Assembly (NCBI GenBank): GCA_934663625.1
Contig: CAKUKP010000094.1
Location: 1-8,563 of the forward strand
DNA from: an uncultured Clostridia bacterium
Lineage (GTDB): Bacteria; Bacillota; Clostridia; Christensenellales; Aristaeellaceae
Direction of reading: 5' to 3'
DNA: 8,563 nucleotides
Shown: positions 1 to 5,778 of the stretch, piece by piece
How the letters are laid out: every line of letters starts with the position of its first letter
Position numbering within the stretch: position 1 is the first letter of the stretch
Program-made: the position numbers and the translations under genes
Notes under the pieces: generated by a model
Database searches by the model: none
What the model was told of the DNA's origin: nothing
The model's input: only the letters and a program-made list of their open reading frames with translations

Positions 1-485
1 TCCATGCCCAGCGCAGAGCCGATGTTCGCCACCTGCACGCCGATCGCACCCAGACCGATCACGCCCAGCGTCTTGCCCGCAAGCTCAGGGCCGATAAACT
101 GCTTCTTACCCGCCTCCACCTGCTTTTCCACGGTGGTTTCGCCGTCCTGCAGCGTGCGGCACCATTCGATGCCCTCGGCAATTTTACGGGAAGCCAGCAA
201 AAGCCCCGCCACCACCAGTTCCTTAACCGCGTTCGCGTTCGCGCCGGGCGAATTGAAAGCGACCACGCCCCGTTCCGCCAGCTTATCCAGCGGCAGATTG
301 TTCACGCCCGCGCCCGCGCGCGCCACGCAAAGCAGCGAATCTTCGATGGGGTAATCGTGCATATCCGCCGATCGAACCATGATCGCATCGGGATTTTCCG
401 CTTCCGCGGATACGGAATACAGTTCTTCGTCCAGAATGGTCTGGTACACGGGCGATATCGCGTTCAGCGTTTTGATCTGATACAT
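1..485 (-). CDS. serA: D-3-phosphoglycerate dehydrogenase, N-terminal part (cut by window edge)
   Basis: First 161 codons of a D-2-hydroxyacid dehydrogenase of the SerA type. The family oxidises 3-phosphoglycerate to 3-phosphohydroxypyruvate with NAD, the first step of serine synthesis, in the cytosol. Visible in the translation: the start MYQIKTLN, the substrate-domain stretch VARAGAGVNN at residues 54-63, FNSPGANANAVKEL at 77-90, and the Rossmann NAD-binding motif GVIGLGAIG at 141-149. The catalytic Arg, Glu and His lie outside the window. The ATG is at 485-483, one base after the serC stop. Its ribosome binding site (GGAG) lies inside the last codons of serC, so the two genes are almost certainly cotranscribed and perhaps translationally coupled. 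A phosphoserine aminotransferase next door makes SerA far more likely than another hydroxyacid dehydrogenase. Whether a C-terminal ACT regulatory domain exists cannot be seen. Confidence 0.94.
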   Translation of the reverse strand, partial: MYQIKTLNAISPVYQTILDEELYSVSAEAENPDAIMVRSADMHDYPIEDSLLCVARAGAGVNNLPLDKLAERGVVAFNSPGANANAVKELVVAGLLLASRKIAEGIEWCRTLQDGETTVEKQVEAGKKQFIGPELAGKTLGVIGLGAIGVQVANIGSALGM

Positions 486-486
486 T

Positions 487-1566
487 TTATCTGTTCTCCA
501 TTTCAAATTTCTTCATAAAATCGATCAGCTTCTTCACGCCCGCCTGCGGCATGGCGTTATAGATGCTGGCGCGGATGCCGCCCACCAGGCGGTGTCCCTT
601 CAGGTTTACAAGGCCGTTTTCTGCCGCTTCCTTTACGAATTTCGCATCCGTATCCGGATCGGGCGTGGTAAAGGTCACGTTCATGCGGCTGCGCGATCCC
701 GCCTCCGCCGCGGCGCGGTAAAACGTGCTGTTGTCCAGCACATCGTACAGCCATCCCGCCTTTTCGATGTTGATCTTTTCAATGCCCTCTACGCCGCCCT
801 GTTCCCGAAGCCATTTCAGGCACAGACCGGACATGTAAATCGCATAGGTCGGCGGCGTGTTCAGCATGGAATCATTGTCAACCAGCTTCTGATAATCCAT
901 GATCTTCGGGCAGATGGACTTTGCGCCGCCCAGCAGATCGCGCCGGACGATCACCAGCGTCGCGCCCGCGGGGCCGATGTTCTTCTGCGCGCCCGCATAG
1001 ATCATGCCGAAGCGCTTCACATCGTATACCTCGGACATGATGTTGGAGGACATATCCGCCACCATCGGCACATTGCCGGTTTCCGGAAGGCGGGCATAGC
1101 GCGTTCCGAAGATGGTGTTGTTGGTGGTAATGTAGAAATAATCCGCTTCCGGATCGAAATCGGCGCGGTTCCATTCGGGGATGCGCACATAGTTATCCTC
1201 GCGCGAAGAGGCAACGATGCGCACAGAGCCGTACTTCTGCGCCTCCGCCAGCGCACCGTGCGCGAAATTGCCGCTGTCGATGTAATCCGCGCTGCCCTTT
1301 CGCATAAGATTCAGTGGAATCGCCGCGAACTGCGCCGTCGCGCCGCCCTGCAAAAACAGCACGGCGTATTCATCCGGAATGTGCATCAGCTCGCGCACCA
1401 GCGCCACCGTCTGATTGTAGATTTCCAGATACATTTTAGATCGATGGCTCATCTCCATCACGGACATGCCGGTACTGCCGTAACACAGCATCTCCCGTGC
1501 CGCCGTGGCGAGCGCTTCCTCCGGCATCGCAGATGGCCCTGCCGCAAAATTGTACACACGATCCAT
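487..1566 (-). CDS. serC: Phosphoserine aminotransferase
   Basis: Complete 359-residue protein, the usual SerC length. SerC is a cytosolic PLP enzyme that transfers the amino group of glutamate to 3-phosphohydroxypyruvate to give phosphoserine, the second step of serine synthesis; in many bacteria it also serves pyridoxal phosphate synthesis. Family marks in order: NFAAGPSAMP at residues 6-15, FLQGGATAQF at 71-80, the ADMSSNI stretch around 170-176 carrying the aspartate expected to contact the PLP ring nitrogen, and AGAQKNIGPAG at 191-201, whose Lys195 is the expected Schiff-base lysine. The C-terminus has the expected GGIRAS and YNA motifs. The ATG at 1566-1564 is preceded by an AGGGAG ribosome binding site with good spacing. 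The gene is followed by serA after one base (TAA then AATG), giving a serC-serA operon read leftwards from the divergent region at 1567-1801. No lesions are visible. Confidence 0.97.
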   Translation of the reverse strand: MDRVYNFAAGPSAMPEEALATAAREMLCYGSTGMSVMEMSHRSKMYLEIYNQTVALVRELMHIPDEYAVLFLQGGATAQFAAIPLNLMRKGSADYIDSGNFAHGALAEAQKYGSVRIVASSREDNYVRIPEWNRADFDPEADYFYITTNNTIFGTRYARLPETGNVPMVADMSSNIMSEVYDVKRFGMIYAGAQKNIGPAGATLVIVRRDLLGGAKSICPKIMDYQKLVDNDSMLNTPPTYAIYMSGLCLKWLREQGGVEGIEKINIEKAGWLYDVLDNSTFYRAAAEAGSRSRMNVTFTTPDPDTDAKFVKEAAENGLVNLKGHRLVGGIRASIYNAMPQAGVKKLIDFMKKFEMENR

Positions 1567-1588
1567 AATGCATCTCCCTTTCGAGCGG

Positions 1589-1608
1589 AATCATGATTGT
1601 TCATGATT
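1589..1608. repeat. Palindrome and 10-base-spaced TCATGATT repeat in the serC leader
   Basis: AATCATGATT at 1589-1598 is a perfect 10-bp palindrome. The core TCATGATT recurs at 1601-1608, one DNA helical turn away. The pair lies about 25-45 bases upstream of the serC start codon, inside the predicted leader RNA and clear of the ribosome binding site at about 1575-1580. It could be a protein-binding site or chance; function unknown. Confidence 0.35.
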
Positions 1609-1618
1609 TACCGACTAT

Positions 1619-1642
1619 TTATTACTTTACTTATTACTTTAC
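1619..1642. repeat. Perfect 12-bp tandem repeat at the serC transcription start
   Basis: TTATTACTTTAC occurs twice without interruption (1619-1630 and 1631-1642). On the serC coding strand the unit reads GTAAAGTAATAA. It begins one base after the predicted -10 hexamer, so the two copies cover the expected transcription start and the first bases of the transcript. It could be an operator for a dimeric regulator or an initially transcribed AT-rich sequence; the sequence alone does not decide. Confidence 0.6.
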
Positions 1643-1643
1643 C

Positions 1644-1672
1644 ATTGTAAACCGGAAACGGGCGCTTCGCAA
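1644..1672 (-). promoter_or_regulatory. Probable sigma-A promoter of serC-serA
   Basis: Reading the minus strand, TTGCGA (1672-1667) and TACAAT (1649-1644) are separated by exactly 17 bases. They match the -35 consensus in four of six positions and the -10 consensus in five of six. The distance to the serC ATG gives a leader of about 70 bases. Predicted from consensus only; no other -35/-10 pair in the region is as good. Confidence 0.55.
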
Positions 1673-1760
1673 CCATACAATGTTAATTCTATCGCGTCAT
1701 CACCGTATTTCGGGATTACAGCCTTTTCACATCAAAAGGATGGAATTTCATCATAGGTTG

Positions 1761-1769
1761 TGGTATAAT
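1761..1769 (+). promoter_or_regulatory. Extended -10 promoter of the murJ-ruvB-queA operon
   Basis: TGGTATAAT at 1761-1769 contains a perfect TATAAT hexamer (1764-1769) preceded by the TG of an extended -10 element. The bases at the expected -35 position (about 1741-1746, TGGAAT) do not resemble TTGACA, which is typical for extended -10 promoters. The predicted transcription start near 1776 leaves a very short leader before the ribosome binding site at 1787-1791. Confidence 0.6.
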
Positions 1770-1786
1770 GCACGATATAATAAATT

Positions 1787-1791
1787 GGAGG
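1787..1791 (+). promoter_or_regulatory. murJ ribosome binding site (decides between two TTG starts)
   Basis: GGAGG at 1787-1791 precedes two in-frame TTG codons, at 1796 and 1802. The first would leave only 4 bases of spacing and the second leaves 10. The second gives an N-terminus beginning MARKDKFLKAT, which fits MurJ proteins better, so I chose 1802. No in-frame ATG lies near. Confidence 0.6.
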
Positions 1792-1801
1792 ATTTTTGAT
1801 C

Positions 1802-3340
1802 TTGGCACGCAAGGACAAATTTCTCAAAGCCACCGCGCTGGTCACGGCGGTAATCATGCTCAGCAAGGTCTGCGGTCTCGCCCGCGATATCATTACCGCC
1901 GGTTATTTTGGCACCGGCGTGGAAAACGACGCTTACGCTTCGGCGTACAGCCTGTTCTATCTGCCGGTGCTGCTGTTTAATTCCTGCATCACGGCGACAA
2001 TGGTTCCTCTGTACGTGGAGGAACGCCAGAAGATGGGCGATACGCATTCCAATCAGTTCGCCAGCAATGCACTGAATCTGTTTTCGATCGCGGCGCTGAT
2101 CATCGCGGCGCTGATGTTCTTATTCGTCCGCCCGCTGGTTTCGCTTCTGTTCCATTTCGACGAAACCGGCATCGAGCTTACCGTAAAGCTGACCCGCATC
2201 ATGATGCTGGGTCTGGTATTCAACGTAGCTTCGATCGTGCTGGCAAGCCTTTTGAACGCGATGGAAAAATTCATCGCCGCACAGCTGACCGGATTTCCGT
2301 TGAGCTTCGCGGTCATCATCGCCGCGGTGGGCTTTTCACCGAAATACGGCATCGCCGCGATCGCCTGGGGCGTATTCGCCGCCAGCGTTCTGCAGGTGGT
2401 AGTTTTAATCCCCGCGATGCTGGGCTGGTTTACCTATGAACCGCGCATCGATCTATACGATAAGCGCTTCCACCGGCTTTTGCATCTGGCGGGCCCCGCG
2501 GTGCTTTCGATGGGCATCAGCGAAATCAATCATATGATCGATCGCAGCCTGGCTTCCGGACTGGCGACCGGCTCCATTTCCGCGATGAACTATGCCTACA
2601 AGCTGATCACCTTCCTGCTGGGCATCCTGATGGTGCCGCTGACGACCGTCATGTTCTCCCGCATGAGCCGCCTCGCCGCAAACGATGATCGGCACGGCGT
2701 GCGGGACGTGCTCAAGCAGAGCATCGTTACGATCCTGCTGGTTACGCTGCCGATTCTGGCGGTGGCGATGGTGATGGCGGTGGACGTGGTCAAAATGATC
2801 TTCATGCGCGGCAGCTTCACCATCGATTCGGCGTATCTGACGGGCAATGTGCTGCTGTTCTATCTGGTCGGCCTGCCTGCCTTCGGCCTGCGCGATCTGC
2901 TGAACCGCACGTTCCATTCCGTACAGGATACGAAAACGCCCTTCCGCGTGGCGTGTCTGGTCGTAGGCCTGAACGTGGTTCTGAACCTGATTCTGCGCAA
3001 ATTCATGCAGGCGCGCGGCCTGGCGCTGGCCACGTCCATCGCAAGCTATACCGGCATGATCGTGATGTTCATCAGCCTGCGTAAGCGCTTGGGCGGACTG
3101 GGCATGAAAACGATTCTGCCCGATCTGGTCAAGCTGCTGATCGCCGCCGGAGCCGCCGCCGCGATGTGCGCGTTTATGGGGCGCGTTCTGCCGGATTCCA
3201 TGACCACGCTGGGCGTGTTCGCGCGGCTCGTCGCCGCCACCGCCGCATCGTTTATCGTGTATTTTGCCGCCTGTGTGCTGCTGCGCGTGCGCTGCCTGCG
3301 CAGTACGATCGCTTCCCTGCGGGGACGTACCCGTCGATAA
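1802..3340 (+). CDS. murJ: Lipid II flippase MurJ (MviN family)
   Basis: A polytopic membrane protein of 512 residues (514 if the upstream TTG is used), the normal MurJ length. MurJ moves lipid II, the undecaprenyl-linked peptidoglycan precursor, across the cytoplasmic membrane for cell-wall assembly. Evidence: the conserved N-terminal stretch around SKVCGLARDIITAGYFG, with the helix 1-2 arginine and aspartate typical of the family; many hydrophobic segments along the whole length, as expected of the 14-helix MOP-superfamily fold; the central DRSLASGLATGSISAMNYAYKL region (about 240-262); and LNRTFHSVQDTKTPFRVA (about 372-389), where the DTKTP motif is diagnostic. The C-terminus is basic. It is first in an operon driven by an extended -10 promoter, and the ruvB ATG follows 12 bases after its TAA. 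Start is probably TTG. Other MOP exporters such as polysaccharide flippases lack these motif combinations. Confidence 0.95.
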   Translation: MARKDKFLKATALVTAVIMLSKVCGLARDIITAGYFGTGVENDAYASAYSLFYLPVLLFNSCITATMVPLYVEERQKMGDTHSNQFASNALNLFSIAALIIAALMFLFVRPLVSLLFHFDETGIELTVKLTRIMMLGLVFNVASIVLASLLNAMEKFIAAQLTGFPLSFAVIIAAVGFSPKYGIAAIAWGVFAASVLQVVVLIPAMLGWFTYEPRIDLYDKRFHRLLHLAGPAVLSMGISEINHMIDRSLASGLATGSISAMNYAYKLITFLLGILMVPLTTVMFSRMSRLAANDDRHGVRDVLKQSIVTILLVTLPILAVAMVMAVDVVKMIFMRGSFTIDSAYLTGNVLLFYLVGLPAFGLRDLLNRTFHSVQDTKTPFRVACLVVGLNVVLNLILRKFMQARGLALATSIASYTGMIVMFISLRKRLGGLGMKTILPDLVKLLIAAGAAAAMCAFMGRVLPDSMTTLGVFARLVAATAASFIVYFAACVLLRVRCLRSTIASLRGRTRR

Positions 3341-3352
3341 AGGAGAAATACT

Positions 3353-4390
3353 ATGCAGGATGAAGAAAGACTGATCACCACCGGCTTTCGCGAGGAGGAC
3401 GCGGATGCGGAGCAATCCCTGCGCCCGCATTCGCTTGCGGAATACATCGGTCAGGATAAGCTGAAAAACAGCCTGAACGTGTACATGCAGGCCGCCATCG
3501 CGCGCCATGAGCCGCTGGATCACATATTGCTCTACGGCCCGCCCGGACTGGGCAAAACCACGCTGGCGGGCATCGTCGCCGCGGAAATGGGACACAACAT
3601 CCGCGTCACCAGCGGCCCCGCAATCGAACGCGCGGGCGATCTGGCGTCGATTCTGACGAATCTGAACGCGGGCGATATCCTGTTCATCGATGAAATCCAC
3701 CGTCTGAGCCATTCCGTAGAGGAAGTGCTCTACCCCGCCATGGAGGATTACGCGCTGGATATCATCATCGGCAAGGGGCCTGCCGCGCGATCGATTCGAT
3801 TGGATCTGCCGAAGTTTACGCTGATTGGCGCGACCACGCGCGCCGGTATGCTGTCCAGCCCGCTGCGCGATCGATTCGGCATCAGCTTCCGTCTGGAAAT
3901 GTACACGCCGGAACAGCTTTCCGTAATCGTGATGCGATCGGCAAAGATTCTGAAGGTGGAATGCGACCGCGACGGCGCGCTGGAAATCGCCAGCCGTTCC
4001 CGCGGCACGCCGCGAATCGCCAACCGCCTGATTCGCCGCGTGCGCGATTTCGCCGAGGTACGCGGGGACGGGCGAATCACCGTAGAAAACGCGCGCGAAG
4101 CGCTGGATATTCTGGAGATCGATGAACTGGGACTGGATCAGACCGACCGCACGATGCTCAAGGCGATGATCGAACGCTTCGGCGGCGGCCCCGTAGGCCT
4201 TGATACGCTGGCGGCGACCACCGGCGAAGATACCGCCACGATCGAGGATGTATACGAGCCGTACCTTTTGCAGCTGGGCTTTATCATGCGCACGCCGCGC
4301 GGCCGCATCTGCACCAAAGCCGCCTACGAACACATGAACATCGCCATGCCGCAAAGCACCGAAAACAAGCAAATCCGCATGGATTTCTGA
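3353..4390 (+). CDS. ruvB: Holliday junction branch migration DNA helicase RuvB
   Basis: A complete 345-residue AAA+ ATPase of typical RuvB length. RuvB forms hexameric rings on the DNA arms flanking a RuvA-bound Holliday junction and drives branch migration during recombinational repair. Motifs in order: the N-terminal LRPHSLAEYIGQ (about 23-34), Walker A GPPGLGKTT (62-70), Walker B LFIDEIHRL (110-118), sensor 1 GATTRAG (159-165), the arginine-finger segment SPLRDRFG (169-176), sensor 2 around GTPRIANRLIRRVRDFA, and the C-terminal winged-helix DNA-binding domain ending in RTPRGRICTKAAYEH. The ATG at 3353 has an AAGGAG ribosome binding site seven bases upstream. It lies 12 bases after murJ and 12 bases before queA. 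The ruvA gene that usually precedes ruvB is absent here and must lie elsewhere if present. Confidence 0.98.
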   Translation: MQDEERLITTGFREEDADAEQSLRPHSLAEYIGQDKLKNSLNVYMQAAIARHEPLDHILLYGPPGLGKTTLAGIVAAEMGHNIRVTSGPAIERAGDLASILTNLNAGDILFIDEIHRLSHSVEEVLYPAMEDYALDIIIGKGPAARSIRLDLPKFTLIGATTRAGMLSSPLRDRFGISFRLEMYTPEQLSVIVMRSAKILKVECDRDGALEIASRSRGTPRIANRLIRRVRDFAEVRGDGRITVENAREALDILEIDELGLDQTDRTMLKAMIERFGGGPVGLDTLAATTGEDTATIEDVYEPYLLQLGFIMRTPRGRICTKAAYEHMNIAMPQSTENKQIRMDF

Positions 4391-4402
4391 GGAAATACGC
4401 CC

Positions 4403-5422
4403 ATGAAGCTATCTGATTTTATGTATGATCTGCCGGAGGAGCGCATCGCGCAAACGCCGGTTGAGCCGCGCGACCATAGCCGCCTGATGGTGCTGCACCG
4501 CGCGAATGACAGCATCGAGCATAAGCATTTTTATGATATCATCGATTACCTGAACGCCGGCGACGCACTGGTGATCAACGAAACGCGCGTCATCCCCGCG
4601 CGGCTGATCGGCGAACGTCCCACCGGCGGCGCGTGCGAGGTGCTGCTGCTGAAGCAGATCGCGCCCAAGCGCTGGGAAGCGCTGGTTCGCCCCGGCAAGA
4701 AGCTGCGCCGCGGCGCGGAGGTGATCTTCGGCGACGGGCGTTTAAAGGCCACCATCGCCGAGGTCTGCGAGGACGGCAACCGCATCGTGGATTTCACCTG
4801 CGAAGGCACGATGGAGGCCGCGCTGGACGAGCTGGGCGAAATGCCCCTCCCCCCCTATATTCATGAAAAATTGCAGGATAAGGAGCGCTATCAGACCGTT
4901 TACGCCAAACAGGAAGGCTCCGCCGCCGCGCCGACCGCCGGACTGCACTTTACGCCGGAATTGATGGATGCAATCCGCGCCAAGGGCGTGGATATCGTGC
5001 CGGTGCTTTTGCACGTGGGCTTGGGCACCTTCCGACCCGTCAAGGTGGAAAACGTGGAAGATCACGAAATGCATTCCGAATATTACGAGGTCACGGAGGA
5101 CGCCGCCCGACGCATCAACGCCGCGCGCGGCCGCGGCTGCCGCGTAATTGCCGTGGGCACCACCAGCGTGCGCACACTGGAATCCGCCGCGGAAAATGGC
5201 CGTTTGATGGCAAAGAAGGGCGACACCAGCATATTCATCCGCCCCGGATACCAATATCAGATGGTGGACGCGCTGATTACCAACTTCCACCTGCCCGGCA
5301 GCACGCTGGTAATGCTGGTTTCCGCGCTGTACGACCGCGAACACATTCTGAAGGCATACAAAATCGCCGTAGAAGAAAAATACAGATTCTTCTCCTTCGG
5401 CGATGCGATGCTGATCGAATAG
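4403..5422 (+). CDS. queA: S-adenosylmethionine:tRNA ribosyltransferase-isomerase
   Basis: A complete 339-residue QueA. The enzyme transfers and isomerises the ribosyl part of S-adenosylmethionine onto 7-aminomethyl-7-deazaguanine at position 34 of tRNAs with GUN anticodons, giving epoxyqueuosine. Family signatures: the N-terminus MKLSDFMYDLPEERIAQTP, DALVINETRVIPARL (about 54-68), GEMPLPPYI, RYQTVYA, APTAGLHFTPEL, LLHVGLGTFRPVKVE with the following HEMHSEYYEV, GTTSVRTLE, and the C-terminal NFHLPGSTLVMLVSA. Length matches bacterial homologues and no lesion is seen. The ATG at 4403 has a GAGGA ribosome binding site (4389-4393) that overlaps the ruvB stop codon. ruvB-queA adjacency is common in Firmicutes, where tgt often follows. 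Here tgt does not follow: the next DNA is a convergent gap carrying an insertion sequence. Confidence 0.98.
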   Translation: MKLSDFMYDLPEERIAQTPVEPRDHSRLMVLHRANDSIEHKHFYDIIDYLNAGDALVINETRVIPARLIGERPTGGACEVLLLKQIAPKRWEALVRPGKKLRRGAEVIFGDGRLKATIAEVCEDGNRIVDFTCEGTMEAALDELGEMPLPPYIHEKLQDKERYQTVYAKQEGSAAAPTAGLHFTPELMDAIRAKGVDIVPVLLHVGLGTFRPVKVENVEDHEMHSEYYEVTEDAARRINAARGRGCRVIAVGTTSVRTLESAAENGRLMAKKGDTSIFIRPGYQYQMVDALITNFHLPGSTLVMLVSALYDREHILKAYKIAVEEKYRFFSFGDAMLIE

Positions 5423-5443
5423 ATCCATAAAACGAACGCTGAG

Positions 5444-5469
5444 AAGCGCAATTGCACTCCGCGGCGCTT
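5444..5469 (+). terminator. Hairpin after queA, possible (shared) transcription terminator
   Basis: AAGCGC (5444-5449) and GCGCTT (5464-5469) form a perfect 6-bp stem with a 14-base loop, 22 bases after the queA stop. The bases after it (TGATGG) lack a clear U-run, so termination would be weak. A smaller alternative stem, CGCT-GAGA-AGCG (5437-5448), overlaps it. The right arm overlaps the left copy of the direct repeat flanking the insertion sequence. Without the element the stem would be followed by TGATCGTTT, which looks slightly more like a terminator, and it could serve the convergent kinase gene too. Confidence 0.4.
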
Positions 5470-5473
5470 TGAT
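5465..5473. repeat. Left copy of 9-bp direct repeat (probable target-site duplication)
   Basis: CGCTTTGAT here is identical to 7073-7081. The two copies lie just outside the inverted repeats of the insertion sequence. Direct repeats of 8-9 bp are what IS256-family transposition produces. The copies may be 8 rather than 9 bases with one chance match. Confidence 0.65.
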
Positions 5474-5481
5474 GGTCATGA

Positions 5482-5512
5482 TCAAGATTTTCTGTAAGCG
5501 AACGAAGTGCGA
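5482..5512 (+). repeat. Left terminal inverted repeat of the insertion sequence
   Basis: Read inward on the plus strand, this stretch starts TCAAGATTTTCTGTAAGCG and continues AACGAAGTGCGA. The right end read inward on the minus strand matches it with a 1-base gap before GCG, a 4-base gap after it, and few mismatches (about 27 identical columns of 36). It is weaker in the outermost 8 bases (5474-5481). Confidence 0.65.
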
Positions 5513-5572
5513 CGAGCAAATGATTTCCGGAGCCAGAGGTAACAAGACAGCGGATGCCCGCGAACGCAGCCA

Positions 5573-5584
5573 CCGCTATAGCGG
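5573..5584. repeat. Perfect 12-bp palindrome in the insertion-sequence tail
   Basis: CCGCTATAGCGG is fully self-complementary. It lies in the non-coding tail between the left terminal repeat and the large nested hairpin. As RNA it would make at most a very short stem; as DNA it could bind a dimeric protein. No function can be assigned. Confidence 0.45.
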
Positions 5585-5604
5585 CTTGGGGTTGGCAGGT
5601 AGTT

Positions 5605-5692
5605 GGGGAAATGCTAAAATGGATGGTCGATGGGGAGACAAAGAAGTCTCTGATTTCCATCGCCGTCGGTGAAAAAAGCATAGCATTTCCCC
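5605..5692. repeat. Nested 88-base inverted-repeat structure in the insertion-sequence tail
   Basis: Three perfect stems are nested in order. The outer one is GGGGAAATGCT (5605-5615) with AGCATTTCCCC (5682-5692), 11 bp. The middle one is CGATGG (5628-5633) with CCATCG (5657-5662), 6 bp. The inner one is GAGAC (5635-5639) with GTCTC (5646-5650), 5 bp, closing a 6-base loop AAAGAA. The internal loops are asymmetric (12 and 19 bases; 1 and 6 bases). The structure can form from either strand. It has no U-run after it, so it is not a classical intrinsic terminator. It could be a structured RNA, a recombinational DNA site, or an insulator against read-through. It was found by eye and no folding energy was computed. 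Confidence 0.65.
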
Positions 5693-5712
5693 GGCGTTCT
5701 GTCAAGGCTGGC

Positions 5713-5760
5713 GTCGATAGAACCCGCGTCCTCCGTGTCGATAGAACCCGCGTCCTCCGT
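5713..5760. repeat. Two perfect tandem copies of a 24-bp unit
   Basis: The unit at 5713-5736 (beginning GTCGATAGAACC, ending GTCCTCCGT) is repeated without any difference at 5737-5760. It lies about 20 bases after the transposase stop, in the non-coding tail. Perfect identity points to a recent duplication, for example by replication slippage, or to a repeat whose copy number varies. The unit is 24 bases, so it would keep reading frame, but no gene uses it here. Confidence 0.9.
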
Positions 5761-5776
5761 ACCGGCTCCGGCCGGT
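5761..5776. repeat. G+C-rich hairpin directly after the transposase stop
   Basis: ACCGGC (5761-5766) and GCCGGT (5771-5776) form a 6-bp stem around a 4-base loop, TCCG. It sits two bases beyond the transposase TGA (5781-5779) on the minus strand and directly abuts the 24-bp tandem repeat. No U-run follows in either direction, so it is at best a weak terminator or mRNA 3' end stabiliser. Confidence 0.4.
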
Positions 5777-5778
5777 CG

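Noticed and set aside
592..1596. A 334-codon open frame on the plus strand opposite serC
   Set aside because: It is the shadow of serC: arginine- and histidine-rich composition, no motif and no ribosome binding site, while serC is unambiguous.
1567..1801. A riboswitch or T-box controlling serC-serA
   Set aside because: The predicted leader is only about 70 bases, and I see no T-box sequence, specifier stem or terminator/antiterminator pair.
2453..4372. A 639-codon open frame on the minus strand opposite murJ and ruvB
   Set aside because: It lies fully antisense to two well-recognised genes, its translation is low-complexity and rich in His, Arg, Gln and Ala, and it has no family motif. G+C-rich coding DNA commonly leaves such frames open.
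5670..5692. An intrinsic terminator at the T-run (minus strand, 5677-5672)
   Set aside because: No hairpin directly precedes the T-run on that strand; the run lies inside an internal loop of the nested structure.
5277..5705. A 142-codon minus-strand frame through the insertion-sequence tail into queA
   Set aside because: It overlaps the end of queA antisense, crosses the left IS end, and its sequence looks like translated repeat DNA with no protein motif.
5697..5707. TTGACAG-like sequence (minus strand) as the true left end of the insertion sequence
   Set aside because: It resembles the right end only over a few bases and gives no matching direct repeat, whereas the pair at 5482-5512 and 7030-7065 aligns over more than 30 columns with a 9-bp flanking repeat.
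5713..5760. The 24-bp repeats as a small CRISPR array
   Set aside because: The two units are directly adjacent with no spacer, and no cas gene is near.
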